Shown here piece by piece: positions 19,381-29,968 of a stretch of DNA of 64,000 bases. Position 1 is the first letter of the stretch; every line of letters starts with the position of its first letter. The stretch covers positions 58,882,317-58,946,316 of the forward strand of contig CM063503.1 in NCBI GenBank assembly GCA_032207245.1. The letters run 5' to 3'. The position numbers were made by a program, and so were the translations under genes. Below the pieces are notes generated by a model that worked only from the letters and a program-made list of their open reading frames with translations, was not told where the DNA came from and did not search any database. This DNA is from Pardosa pseudoannulata (taxonomy: Eukaryota > Arthropoda > Arachnida > Araneae > Lycosidae).

Positions 19381-22060
19381 GGGCCTTACTCTGGGAGTTG
19401 CGGTTCGTACCGCAAGTGCGGTATGACGTCACGTTGACGTCAGCTCGCGGAAATTTTGAGAGCAAACGATACTTCGGTACTCTGGGGTTACATGCGGAAA
19501 GTTACCGATAGCTACAGGTTGCGGAAACTTTCCGGCAGCAAATTTGGTAGAGAGAACTTCTCGATAGTAAGAAAACATGGCGGCTTATTTGACTTACGAA
19601 TATATAGCTCAGTTAAAAAAAAATATACCTGTTTTGTATAGTGCCAAAATGTAGAAAATTCCATGCCATCTCCACAGATACCACTGATATTAAAAGTATG
19701 AACTAAAAAGTTGTTTTTAAATATATTAATGCTGAATTTAGAGCAGTATAAAAGTATGATGTAAATATTGTGTATCTTCAGTTTTGATCTTATATTTTAT
19801 GTTTTTCATACTAGTAGAAATCTTGTTAACAATGCTAAGTAATAAAAAGATCGAAGCCTTTATAACTTTCGGCTTTTATTTTACATATTTTAAGCACAAA
19901 ATTTACAATCTTCATGGATACCTGTGATGCTAGTCTGAACCCAAAATTTGTGTTTACATATAATAAAACTGTTTTTAAAATACTATCAAAGTATGATTTA
20001 AATATTATTTATCTTTAATTTTCATCATATTAATAGCACTCCAAACCAAACCTATGGAAAGCGCCTCTATATGCTTAATAAAATTCCATACTGTATATAA
20101 TAATGCTCCATAAAACTAATCATGGGTAAAAGTTTCCGTGAGACAATCTCTTCGATTTAAACTGTTGAGATTTGGATGCCACTTTTATCAATACCGTACT
20201 CATGCAAAGAAAAATGCGAATTATTTATTTGTTTATATTTACAAACATTGCTGTTGCCGAAACTGAAAATCAGAATTATAATTCTAAATTTCTGATTGGT
20301 TTAAATGGTGCAAAGTAGAAGGGCCCTTACTCTGGGAGTTGCGGTTCGTACCGCAAGTGCGGTATGACGTAGTCGCGGAAACTTGGCCAAACGATACCTA
20401 GTTGCCGCAACTAAGCTCAAACCGTACTCTGGGAGCACGGAAGCGAAGGTGCGGTAACTAGCTTACTATCGAGTTTGAGAAATAAATCCCGCCTTTGGGC
20501 TGGGCTTATTTTAGAGGCGGAGTTTAATGGGATCTTCTACTTTGCACCATTTAAACCAATCAGAAATTTAGAATTATAATTCTGATTTTCAATTTCGGCA
20601 ACAGCAATGTTTGTAAATATAAACAAAATAAATAATTCGCATTTTTCTTTGCATGCGTACGGTATTGATAAAAGTGGCATCCAAATCTCAAGAGTTTAAA
20701 TCGAAGAGATTGTATGACGGAAACTTTTACCCATGATTAGTTTTATGGAGCATTATTATATACAGTATGGAATTTTATTAAGCATATAGAGGCGCTTTCC
20801 ATAGGTTTGGTTTGGAGTGCTACGGTCTACTTTTTGCAACACGAGTGCTAATGAGACCGGGACCTGCAGTTGCACTTTCTGGGTTTCTACAAGTTACATT
20901 CTCTTACAGATATATTTTATACATTACAATTATGATGGAATGCATAAAAATGATGTAACTGATGAATATTATGATGTAAATATTACTGCATTGAGATCAT
21001 TGATAAAAACTTGATAAAAAGTTATATTTGTACTGAAAAAACTGTAAAATGATAGTTATTCCATCAAAATTTATCATATTACTACTATATATCAATACCT
21101 AAAATCTAAACATCAATGTTTTGTTTTGAACACAGTTATTAAAATATATAAAATGCAAGAAATTAAAATTTGAAAATCACAATATAAAAATTATGGTTAT
21201 GATGAAAATTAAAGATAAATAATATTTAAATCATACTTTGATAGTATTTTAAAAACAGTTTTATTATATGTAAACACAAATTTTGGGTTCAGACTAACAT
21301 CACAGGTATCCATGAAGATTGTAAATTTTGTGCTTAAAATATGTAAAATAAAAGCTGAAAGTTATAAAGGCTTCGATCTTTTTATTACTTAGCATTGTTA
21401 ACAAGATTTCTACTAGTATGAAAAATATAAAATATAAGATCAAAACTGAAGATACACAATATTTACATCATACTTTTATACTGCTCTAAATTCAGCATTA
21501 ATATATTTAAAAACAACTTTTTAGTTCATACTTTTAATATCAGTGGTATCCGTGGAGATGGCATGGAATTTTCTACATTTTGGCACTATACAAAACAGAT
21601 ATATTTTTTTTAACTGAGCTATATATTCGTAAGTCAAATAAGCCGCCATGTTTTCTTACTATCCAGAAGTTCTCTCTACCAAATTTGCTGCCGGAAAGTT
21701 TCCGCAACCTGTAGCTATCGGTAACTTTCCGCATGTAACCCCAGAGTACCGAAGTATCGTTTGCTCTCAAAATTTCTGCGAGCTGACGTCAACGTGACGT
21801 CATACAGCACTTGCGGTACGAATCGCAACTCCCAGAGTAAGGCCCAAGATCCCATTAAACTCCGCCTGTAAAATAAGCCCAGCCCAAAGGCGGGATTTAT
21901 TTCTCAAACTCGATAGTAAACTAGTTCCCGCACCTTCGTTTCCGTGCTCCCAGAGTACGGTTTGAGCTTAGATGTGGCAACTAGGTATCGTTAGGCCAAG
22001 TTTCCGCGACTACGTCATACCGCACTTGCGGTACGAACCGCAACTCCCAGAGTAAGGGCC
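19381..22060 (+). mobile_element. Inverted-repeat DNA element, copy B, containing copy C
   Basis: Same family and orientation as copy A, flanked by CGG at 19,378-19,380 and 22,061-22,063. Relative to copy A it lacks about 390 bp in the middle, including most of the SINE tail (junction near 20,030). Copy C interrupts it at 20,322-21,845. Confidence 0.85.
20322..21845 (-). mobile_element. Inverted-repeat DNA element, copy C (inserted in copy B)
   Basis: About 1.52 kb in the opposite orientation to A and B, flanked by AAG at 20,319-20,321 and 21,846-21,848. It includes the SINE-tail segment at about 20,810-20,885, as in copy A. No coding capacity. Confidence 0.85.
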
Positions 22061-22138
22061 CGGGATTTCGGTTACACATTTAACCGGAGATTAGATATTA
22101 CCGAGTAAGTGATGAGAACAAACTAACTTAGGCTAACA
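22061..22138 (-). repeat. Copia 5' LTR, piece 3 (outer end)
   Basis: Contains the outer LTR end (on the minus strand starting TGTTAGCCTAAG) and is followed by GTTGC, the right half of the Copia target duplication. Confidence 0.85.
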
Positions 22139-22140
22139 GT

Positions 22141-22159
22141 TGCCCCACGTTGGGCGCCA
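22141..22159 (-). other. BEL-1 primer binding site
   Basis: On the minus strand it reads TGGCGCCCAACGTGGGGCA, a primer-site form seen in arthropod BEL/Pao elements. Removing the Copia insertion joins it to the BEL-1 gag leader ending at 1252. Confidence 0.75.
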
Positions 22160-22168
22160 AATTAAATA

Positions 22169-22505
22169 TGTTGTATCTCGTAACACATTTATAAAACCAA
22201 ATATTAATTGGGGTCTGGTGCATCTATCCGAGGCTTAACGGCTGTCAAAAAAGTAAATAGGAAGTCAAAATAATCTGACAGGGATATTTTAAAACTATAA
22301 TAACACATTTATTCACTTTCTAAAAACTAGCAACATTCGCCGAAGCGAACCAAAACTCAGAATACTAAAAAGAATAATAATTTACAGCGTTGCCACAAAA
22401 CTGAATATAAACGGAAAACATTGGAATTTCGATAGTGGCTTCAACATAGTTTGTTATTTCCGCGCGAGGGGTGTTCGCAACTCATTCTATATACGGGCAT
22501 ATCAT
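22169..22505 (-). repeat. BEL-1 5' LTR (right boundary approximate)
   Basis: The left edge TGTTGTATCTCG abuts the primer site, as expected for an LTR end on the minus strand. A TATA-like sequence lies near 22,487 on the minus strand. The partner LTR is outside the window, so the right end is a guess. Confidence 0.5.
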
Positions 22506-23027
22506 CTCATACTGATGAATTCTGGAATTTTTAAAGTCATATTTTTTAAAATTTAATCTAGGATTTCAAGTTACTTGTTTATATCTAATGATATTATGTT
22601 TGCCTATTTATTAAGTAAAAATCTACCACCATGACTATACCACAATAATTTTGAAACAAATGTGAATTGCCTTTATTATATTGATACATTAGTGCAGAAA
22701 TGTTAAAATAATAATTCAAGAATGAATGATTTTTATTTCACCAAGAACCCATGGGATATTTTTTTTTTTGTATTTATAATATACTTAATATGCATTTTGA
22801 TAGTATAAAAGTATAATAAATATGGAAAATATATATGGGTAATTAAAAGGTATAAATATGGATAATACATATAAGTAATTATAAGGTTTTACTTAAAACT
22901 ATTCTATAAAATACATAACAATCATAACAATGATGCATAAACTTTAATTATGAAGCAAGATAAATATACAGTATCTGTTTTGCTTTTTAAAGTTTTTTTT
23001 TTTTTTTTGGGGGGGGGGGGGTAGGGG
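22506..23027. other. AT-rich sequence, no gene
   Basis: Nothing coding is seen. A run of T followed by a run of G lies at about 22,993-23,021. Confidence 0.5.
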
Positions 23028-23155
23028 CACAACTGTCTACTTTTTGCAACACAAGGGCTAATGAGACCGGAACCTACAGCTTAAAGCTGATTCCGAACGG
23101 CTACGAACATCCATGCCACAGTGGGATTCAAACCCACGAACTCCGTAAAGTTATT
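23028..23155 (-). repeat. tRNA-derived SINE copy
   Basis: On the minus strand it shows the B-box-like GGGTTTGAATCCC and the body (GCATGGATGTTCGTAGC…, GGTCTCATTAGCC) seen in the copy at 51,105. Its 3' end abuts the T/G homopolymer tract. Confidence 0.75.
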
Positions 23156-23324
23156 GTTAGGCTAAAATTTGAAATTTATACTTTTAAAAAACATGATATG
23201 CTAAAGTTTTTGGTGTAGGGACCCTATAAGCATTGTGCAAATCTGACACATGTGTGAATGAAACTGCCAGTTTCTTCGGTTCTACTGTAATTTACTAGAG
23301 AAGTCTGTAATATGCTAAAAAGTC

Positions 23325-23440
23325 AGTGACCTACTGCTTAAAGCCTATTCTGAATAGCAACAAACATCCATGCCAGTAATGGAATTTAAATCTATGAACT
23401 CTGGTACCAATATGAAGCACCCTACCAATTCATCCTACTA
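23325..23440 (-). repeat. tRNA-derived SINE, diverged copy
   Basis: The same SINE body in degenerate form: GACCTACTGCTTAAAGCC, ACATCCATGCCA and a decayed B box followed by AGGGTGCTTCAT on the minus strand. Confidence 0.65.
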
Positions 23441-23496
23441 TTAAAATGGAAGCAAAAAAAAACTATAACACTTATATTTAAAATGATGCCACTTAC

Positions 23497-23563
23497 CAAA
23501 TATCTTCTAGATATGTAACTTCTACCAGCTTATCCGCTTCATCCAATACCAGAAGTTTAATGC
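23497..23563 (-). CDS. DEAD-box helicase exon with DEAD motif (DDX20/Gemin3-like)
   Basis: A 67-nt exon on the minus strand. After an acceptor (CACAG at 23,564) it encodes IKLLVLDEADKLVEVTYLED and ends at a donor (GTAAGTGG). LVLDEADKL is helicase motif II, which binds Mg-ATP and couples hydrolysis to RNA unwinding. The residues around it (I-K/R-L-L/F-V/I-LDEADKL) are closest, from memory, to DDX20 (Gemin3), a component of the SMN complex, but other DEAD-box proteins are possible. The gene's other visible exon is 28,957-29,051. The phases of the two exons do not join directly, so at least one exon (motifs Ia/Ib) lies between them or is lost. Downstream exons would lie left of 23,497, beyond the transposon stack. 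Confidence 0.68.
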
Positions 23564-25457
23564 CTGTGCATTTAATACCTTATCATATAAAAGACGCTTT
23601 ATCCTTCCTAACAAAGACAAAATTATTTCAAATAATCTTAATGATTCTACTGGAGAGACTAAAACTGAAAGTTTATATTATTTTCTAACAATTTGGCATA
23701 TACTTATACAAAAGCTAAACATTTATACTTATTACCATTCCTTCTAAAACTGCTCACTAACTAACCCGTAACACTTAATAGTGTCATGAAATGTTTAAAT
23801 GTCACTTAATAGTGATACTTAAATATTGTCATCATGACCACAGTAACAACAATTTAGCATTAATTTATTATCTTAATTCATAGATATAAATGAATTAATA
23901 TTCGTTGTATTTATGAATATTAATTCATTAGATCATTCATTCATTCATATATTTTTAATGTGTTCCTAGTTAGTGAAAAATGCATTTAAAGTATATGATA
24001 GTTACAAACCACTACCATAATCCATTCACCTTTTTTTTAAAAAAAAGCTAGCAAAAATTCTAGAAACTGCCTTAAAAATATGAATGAATAGGTAGAAGGT
24101 ATCTTAAGAATAGAAAATAAGTTAATATTAAAGTAAAAAATATATAGCAATGTCATGTAAGAACATATATTTATAATATAACCAATAGTAAGCAAGTATT
24201 CACACAATTTTAACAAAAAGTTACAAACCCAATTGGCTATATTATAATTTAATTACCTACAATAGTCAAAATCAGATTATACAATAAAATATATATACAG
24301 ATTAGAAAAGAAAAACTAATACATTTGTGTTACACTGTTATGCTTGTTTGGGAAAATATACCAAAACATCATGAAATCTATATTTCATATACAACTGATG
24401 TCTAATTCCATAAGTACTTTATATTTTCTACAATGATTATGGATGATTCGTAGCAGTGGGAGAGTATAGTTAATACATTTAAAACATAATATAAACATTA
24501 AAAGAAATCTTTAGTCTATTGTAGCAAGTTTGTCATTGTTAAACTAATGTAGATTTATCTCTGAAATTTTGGGCAAACTAAGGATGCACATTTTACATGG
24601 AATAATTTTTAGCTCTTTTTTTTTGGCTTAACAAATAATATATTTATTAAAAATATTGCTACATCTTTATTTCACTCATATTCCTCCTCTTTTATGCAAT
24701 AGTGCTAGCAATATTAATTATTATAACATTGAATATCAAATTTCAATTACTATTTTCTTTTATAACTGAACTACTTACAATTTAAATGCTGCAGTATAAC
24801 TTTTGCTTTGTTCACACATTATAACAAAACACTTCTCTTATAGAACGAGGAGGAATAAATAAAGTGACATTATATTTAATACATTTCGTCCAAACCCCCT
24901 TTTTTAGGGATGTGTATAAGGTCTTTAATTTCATTCCCCATTGTCATCTTATAGTAGCCACAGAAATGTACATAGACAATGCAGGTAAAATGCTACTTTA
25001 ATTTGGGAAGATTATTTTTTGCTTGGCAGGCATGCTACATATGTGACAATTGGTTAAAGAAAAATGAAAATTTATTGGTCAAACTGCCCTGGCATATACT
25101 CTGTTCTAAAAGTTTATTCATTTTTAATACTCCCTGTAAAGGACTATTAAAAATGCTTTTATTCAGATTTGATTTTTCTAATTAAATATTGTCAAATTGA
25201 GATATTGAGTACTGAAACTTAAAGAAAAAATTTAAAATGAATTATAGTACAAAAAGTTGACTAATTAGAAAATATAAAAGGTGAGAAAAATACTACAATT
25301 TGGTTGCAAAAATAAAGTACATAAAGCTGATTTATTTAAAATAAATTGAAGAAAAAGTGCGAAACATACATCCAGCCAGCTATCTATATCTGTTATCCCG
25401 CCAAATTGACACTGGTTACATCCTTAATTATGACCAAAAGTGTATTGTACCCAAATG

Positions 25458-25488
<31 letters not shown>

Positions 25489-25502
25489 AAAAAAAAAAAA
25501 AC
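25458..25502. repeat. Poly-A tract
   Basis: About 43 A with one T interruption. Confidence 0.9.
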
Positions 25503-26303
25503 AATCAAGCGAGCAGCACCTAAGAAAAGAGGCCTATGACTGAAGCAAACCTTAACAAACAACTTATAGGAATATCCTGCAGCTCCCAAGGCTCAATAAA
25601 TATAGTTATAAAGATATTAAACCTATGAGCTGAGAAAAACTCAATTATACAGGATAAGCAATCGATGAAAAGATGATATATGCAAATGATTGATACAAAC
25701 AATTGCTGAGGGTTTTTGCAACTAAATTATGTCTGTGAATCACACAATAAACATCTCGAAACCTGGTATGCCCTTTTCAAACAGGTAATGACCTATGGTG
25801 AGGAACTAGCATTAGAGAAGTTCCAACAGTGGGAACAAAAATAACATTTGTTAGAGGAATAGATTTATCTCTGAAATAGTCTGACATTATTGAATATAGA
25901 TTCACCTTTAGTATCTGCAATAAAACATCTTGCAAATATCATCAATTAAATGATTTTTCCCTCATTTACAAACCTGATTTATACAAACTGTAAAACTTCA
26001 TTAAAGACTGATTCACCAACTTAAGGAGAGAATTTGGTGCATATCAAATGTTTACATAAGACACATACTTTGTCTTCAGCCATTTTATCAATTAGTAACT
26101 TCATTGTATCATTGCTTGAGATATTTTTGTTGACATTAGATGCAGTTGGATGAAGTAAAATCATTTCCAATGGTACGAGCTTTTTTGATTTATCAATTGA
26201 TTTTAATATCTTGTAAAAGGATATCAAATGGTTGAATATTAAGCAACAAGTTTACTATGCCTTCAGGAACTTTTCTTCAAAGTTTGTGAAAAATGTCAAT
26301 TTT

Positions 26304-26305
<2 letters not shown>

Positions 26306-26334
<29 letters not shown>

Positions 26335-26367
26335 TTTTATTTTATTTTTTTTTTGGGGGGGGGGGGT
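26306..26367. repeat. (ATTT)n microsatellite with T/G homopolymers
   Basis: About eight ATTT units followed by T and G runs. Confidence 0.9.
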
Positions 26368-26647
26368 TCTGGATATACATTTTGCAGATGCTTTTTCAAA
26401 CAATATGATTTCATTTTCTTATAAGATCATACTCTGTTACAAAGTAAACACATAAACAGTAGCAATTTTGATGGTGATTCAATAATTCAGAACTTAAAGC
26501 AAGAAATTTGAACTGATACCACTTATTTTCATTGACTAACTTCATATGCAGTAGCACAATATGATGAGAGAAAGATAACTATTTTTCAAAATTCATAGTT
26601 AATGATATGAAAAGGAATTGAAATTGATGGAAAAAACAGAAATGAAA

Positions 26648-26650
<3 letters not shown>

Positions 26651-26696
<46 letters not shown>
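26651..26696. repeat. Poly-A tract
   Basis: About 46 consecutive A. Confidence 0.9.
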
Positions 26697-26697
<1 letters not shown>

Positions 26698-27059
26698 AAG
26701 TGACATGGATCAAATGAAACATTAATATTGAAAGGACACTGAACTTTACACACTACAATTAATAGTGCAAAAGTAAAATTTTCATATAGATGTAATGACT
26801 AAAACAAGAAAAAATTCTAAAATATGAAAACTGATGTTGATACATACTTAAACGATGCACTAACAATACTCAACAGAATGCCCTTGAAAAAACAAATTTT
26901 CTGAATATCATGTGCCAACTTTACATGCATAAAAATGTAGAAGATAAAATTTACTACTTCTGGTCCTATCCCTTTAATTAGTTTTATTACTAGTACAAAT
27001 GATATAAACTCTTTAATCAATTTAATGAATCTATATGTGAATTAAAAAATTAGTTTTGT

Positions 27060-27848
27060 ATGCCTAAACATATTCATATCACCCTCTATTACTCTCCATG
27101 CTGCTGAAAACAAATTCAGTAGCTCTATTGGAAACTACTGCCCTACAGCATATGTAAGAGTTGATGAACAGTTGGTTTCAGTCAGACAGAACTGACCACT
27201 TTGACAATATATGCCTAAAAACCCATCTAAAATTCCGGGTTCTCTGTGACCATGAAACAAACTATATAAAATATTTAATGATATTTTGGAAAACTAACAA
27301 ATCTACATGAGAAAAATAGAGGATTTGGGGATGTTTATGAATTTTGCTATGGTCTAAAAAGGGCAAATTGTAACATAAAACTTTTTACTCTCATACATAC
27401 TTTGACAAATGGAATTGAAAATTAATATAATTATGATTAGAACAATGAAGAGAAAAATACTTTCCATATCTCTTGAATTCCTTAAACAAGGAAATTTATT
27501 CATTTACATTTGTGATAACAAATGATACTATACTTATATATACTATCATATATACTTATGTATTCACACAAAAGAAGTCTGTTAGTGTTCAACATGTATT
27601 TTACTCGAAAAAAAAAGTTGACATTTCAGAATTTAAAAAACTGAAAACAATCTTTAATTAAATTCTTGAATAGTGCTGTTGATACTTTAGATGGTATGAT
27701 TTCAAGCTATATTTATAGAAGGAAAACTAACAGGTGGGCAGTCGCATTTTCAAATGTTCTGGATATTTCAGCAGTAAGCATATACATATTATTCCTGGTA
27801 ATAAATCTGGATTCAAAACAAAAACTTGAGAAAACTGCGATATTTTAG
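27060..27848 (+). pseudogene. Ancient piggyBac transposase remnant
   Basis: Pieces of a piggyBac (DDE_Tnp_1_7) transposase are readable on the plus strand in several frames. At about 27,157-27,235 there is VRVDEQLVSV followed by QYMPKNPSK; VDEQL carries the first catalytic Asp and YMPxKP is the conserved strand after it. At 27,473-27,660 a shifted frame has the weakly conserved middle part. At 27,666-27,848 there is SAVDTLDGMISSYIYRRKTN then RWAVAFSNVLDISAVS, matching the family's VDT-D-M…Y…R-T-RW pattern with the third catalytic Asp. Multiple stops and shifts show long decay, and no terminal repeats were found. It lies between the two helicase exons, so it probably fills an intron. Confidence 0.75.
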
Positions 27849-28956
27849 GGAAGCTTTAGGTATGGCATTAATACAAGACTATAATTGTTGACAAGACTTG
27901 CTCCTACAACATGAATTTGTAATTAAATTAGTGCAAGTATTAAAAATTGATTAAAAAATAATGTAAATTCTACTTCCAAAACTCAGGATTCCCTGAGCAC
28001 ATAGAGAAAAAAAATGCTATTTAGGCAAATATGATAAAATTTCAAAATACATGCAAAATGTATGATAAATGTATAAATTCTACTTTAATGAAATGTGTAG
28101 AAAATTCAGTACTTCAGTTACTCAGCAATAAGCATTACTATATTGAAAATACAGCCAGGTAAAAAGTCAGTATAAAGTTATAAGTCAGTACAGTCAATTA
28201 TAAAACAGGTAATGCTTTTTTGAATGTATGTATAATGTATGTGTGCCATTAAACCTGTAAATGAATATTATTTTATTTCTTTTTAAATACAGAAGATAAC
28301 TTAAAACTAATGAAATTCTACTTTTTATAATTTTATTTTAGACTTCTTTTGTAATTTTGAACTTTGTCTTTATTTTCTGTACTTTCACTAAATAGAAATA
28401 AAAATTTGTATTTAAAGGCCAAATACTCCCTTTAAAAAAAGTTTCATTTATTTATTTTAAACATACAAATGAAAGCATTAATAATTATTGAAATTAGATA
28501 CACTGGGTCCCTTTAAACCTGAATAAAATGTGTATATAGTCAACATGAATGCAGAGTAGTGTTAAATTAAAATCCTCAAAATTGTTTTCCATTAAATGTA
28601 AATTACTACTCTCTGTCAAGGATCAAATACACATGCTCTGAAATGTAAAGCAGTGGTTATTAATTGTTTTTATGTAGAAGCCCCTAATTTCCACCATTTT
28701 CAAGCCAAAAAAAGTCATGTTTTTTACATTCAGTCCACTAGTTTAAGAGATGTGGAATAAACATGCATAAATACAAATTCATTCTTAGCTATAGGAAGAT
28801 AAATGATGTGTCCACATACCTTTCATATAAATTCACAAAATGATTAATGAATTTTTAAGTAAAAGATATTGTAATTATTAGCTACAGAGTAAAATAATTT
28901 AATTTTAGAATTCATGAAAGAGATTTTATAAAAATTATAAAATTAAATGATACAAC
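27849..28956. other. Intron-like AT-rich sequence
   Basis: No gene, repeat pair or RNA signal that I can support. Confidence 0.5.
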
Positions 28957-29051
28957 CTGTGGTTGACACAGATACTGAATGAGCCATTCTAAAGCTACAA
29001 TTACAGACATTAAGGTTTTTCCTGTTCCAGACTTTGCTTGAATCCATAAAT
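28957..29051 (-). CDS. DEAD-box helicase exon with motif I / Walker A (DDX20/Gemin3-like)
   Basis: A 95-nt exon on the minus strand between an acceptor (TTTTAG) and a donor (CACAG followed by GTTGTA). It encodes LWIQAKSGTGKTLMSVIVAL then EWLIQYLCQPQ. AKSGTGKT is the phosphate-binding motif I. The form QAKSGTGKT followed by a variable IAL/VAL helix is the version found in DDX20/Gemin3; most DEAD-box proteins have AxTGSGKT or AQTGTGKT. It would bind ATP. The Q-motif exon upstream was not found to the right within the window. An isolated pair of exons could also be a relic, so functionality is not proven. Confidence 0.7.
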
Positions 29052-29594
29052 CTAAAACACAATTATACATAAAAAATGAATTTTTAGAATTTACTAAAAA
29101 AGGAATGATAAATGCTTAAGTTTCACAGTGTGCTCAACACTAAACATACCATATAACGGGTCAAATGACCCATAAGGTTTATGTAAAAAATGCAATGGGA
29201 AATGAATAAAAAATTCTTATTCTTTGTGTTTGCAATACATAAAAATTGACAATATACAATTTTGCTTAATTATAATAAAGTTTATTTGTCTATTTACTTC
29301 CATTTTTCATATTTCATACATTTATAATCAGAAAAAATAAAGTCCGGTCATTTGACCAGCTATGGAAGAAATAGCTATGTATTAAGAGAAGCCTTATCTG
29401 CATATGTGCTATTATTGATATGCTTACTTGTTAACTGAATTTGGATTTATTTCTTATTGACTATATGACTGCTGAGGATGAGAAAAATGCTTTTAATGCT
29501 TTTTCTAACTAAACTTTGATCTCCTAAATTTCAGAAAGCATTTGATTTAGGACAAAAAATTTGGTCTGGTTTTATAACTTAGTCATAGCAATAT
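29052..29594. other. AT-rich sequence, no gene
   Basis: Nothing coding is recognised. AATAT at 29,590-29,594 borders the Gypsy-2 LTR. Confidence 0.5.
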
Positions 29595-29935
29595 TGTCAC
29601 GAAGATTTGAAAGAACACACCGCTTAACTTAACAGATGAATTTATTGAAGCTAAGTAGCAACTCGCAACTTTACAAGATCAGGAAGTTGCCTACAACTAG
29701 TGGGTATCAGCTTTTATACCCGAACAGAATATTCGAGAAATAACTAATTTACATATTAAGGAAAGATCTAGAATATTCAAGAACATAAAGAAACATTAAA
29801 TAAGGTTTTTAAATTAAAAATCCGTACTTCGGATAAACTGCCATGCCAAGCATCGGACCCACAATCTCCGGGTCTGGATCGTGTGCTTTGACCATTCGGT
29901 CACTGAGTTAGTTGGCTAAGCTTCTTTATGCGGCA
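29595..29935 (-). repeat. Gypsy-2 3' LTR (341 bp)
   Basis: On the minus strand it starts TGCCGCATAAAG directly after a polypurine tract (GAGATAGGAGAAA, 29,936-29,948) and ends CTTCGTGACA. No second LTR remains, so the boundaries rest on the TG…CA ends and the tract. A tRNA-like segment lies at about 29,840-29,925. Confidence 0.72.
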
Positions 29936-29948
29936 TTTCTCCTATCTC
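29936..29948 (-). other. Gypsy-2 polypurine tract
   Basis: GAGATAGGAGAAA on the minus strand, adjoining the LTR start TGCCGC. Confidence 0.7.
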
Positions 29949-29968
29949 AAAAAGACAGCGTCTGGCTG

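Larger units (their letters stand above)
1258..22138 (-). mobile_element. Ty1/Copia LTR retrotransposon, highly interrupted
   Basis: Minus-strand Copia element. Its 3' LTR is 1258-1714 and its 5' LTR is split into 14,489-14,762, 19,272-19,380 and 22,061-22,138. Both outer ends are bordered by the 5-bp target duplication GTTGC (1253-1257 and 22,139-22,143). LTR ends are TGTTAGCC and GGGCTGACA. The split LTR pieces add up to the 457 bp of the intact one once inserts are removed. Inside are a polypurine tract, a broken pol (6928-10,290), a broken gag (10,400-11,140) and a Copia-type primer site (11,286-11,300). It carries Gypsy-1, Gypsy-3 and three copies of an inverted-repeat DNA element. A 100-N gap and a duplicated block lie within it, so its true arrangement between 10,827 and 17,337 is uncertain. 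Confidence 0.8.
23564..27059. other. Intron-like AT-rich sequence, no gene recognised
   Basis: No coding signal I can support. Contains a poly-A run at about 25,458-25,502, an (ATTT)n run with T and G tracts at about 26,308-26,366, and poly-A at about 26,651-26,696. The helicase motif Ia exon was looked for here on the minus strand and not found. Confidence 0.5.

Noticed and set aside
25379..25445. Possible minus-strand exon reading GGITDIDSWLD
   Set aside because: I considered it as the missing helicase exon, but it lacks motif Ia (PTREL/I) and the phase does not fit.
26021..26227. 68-codon minus-strand frame in the helicase intron region
   Set aside because: No recognisable motif and no good splice context; typical of chance frames in AT-rich DNA.
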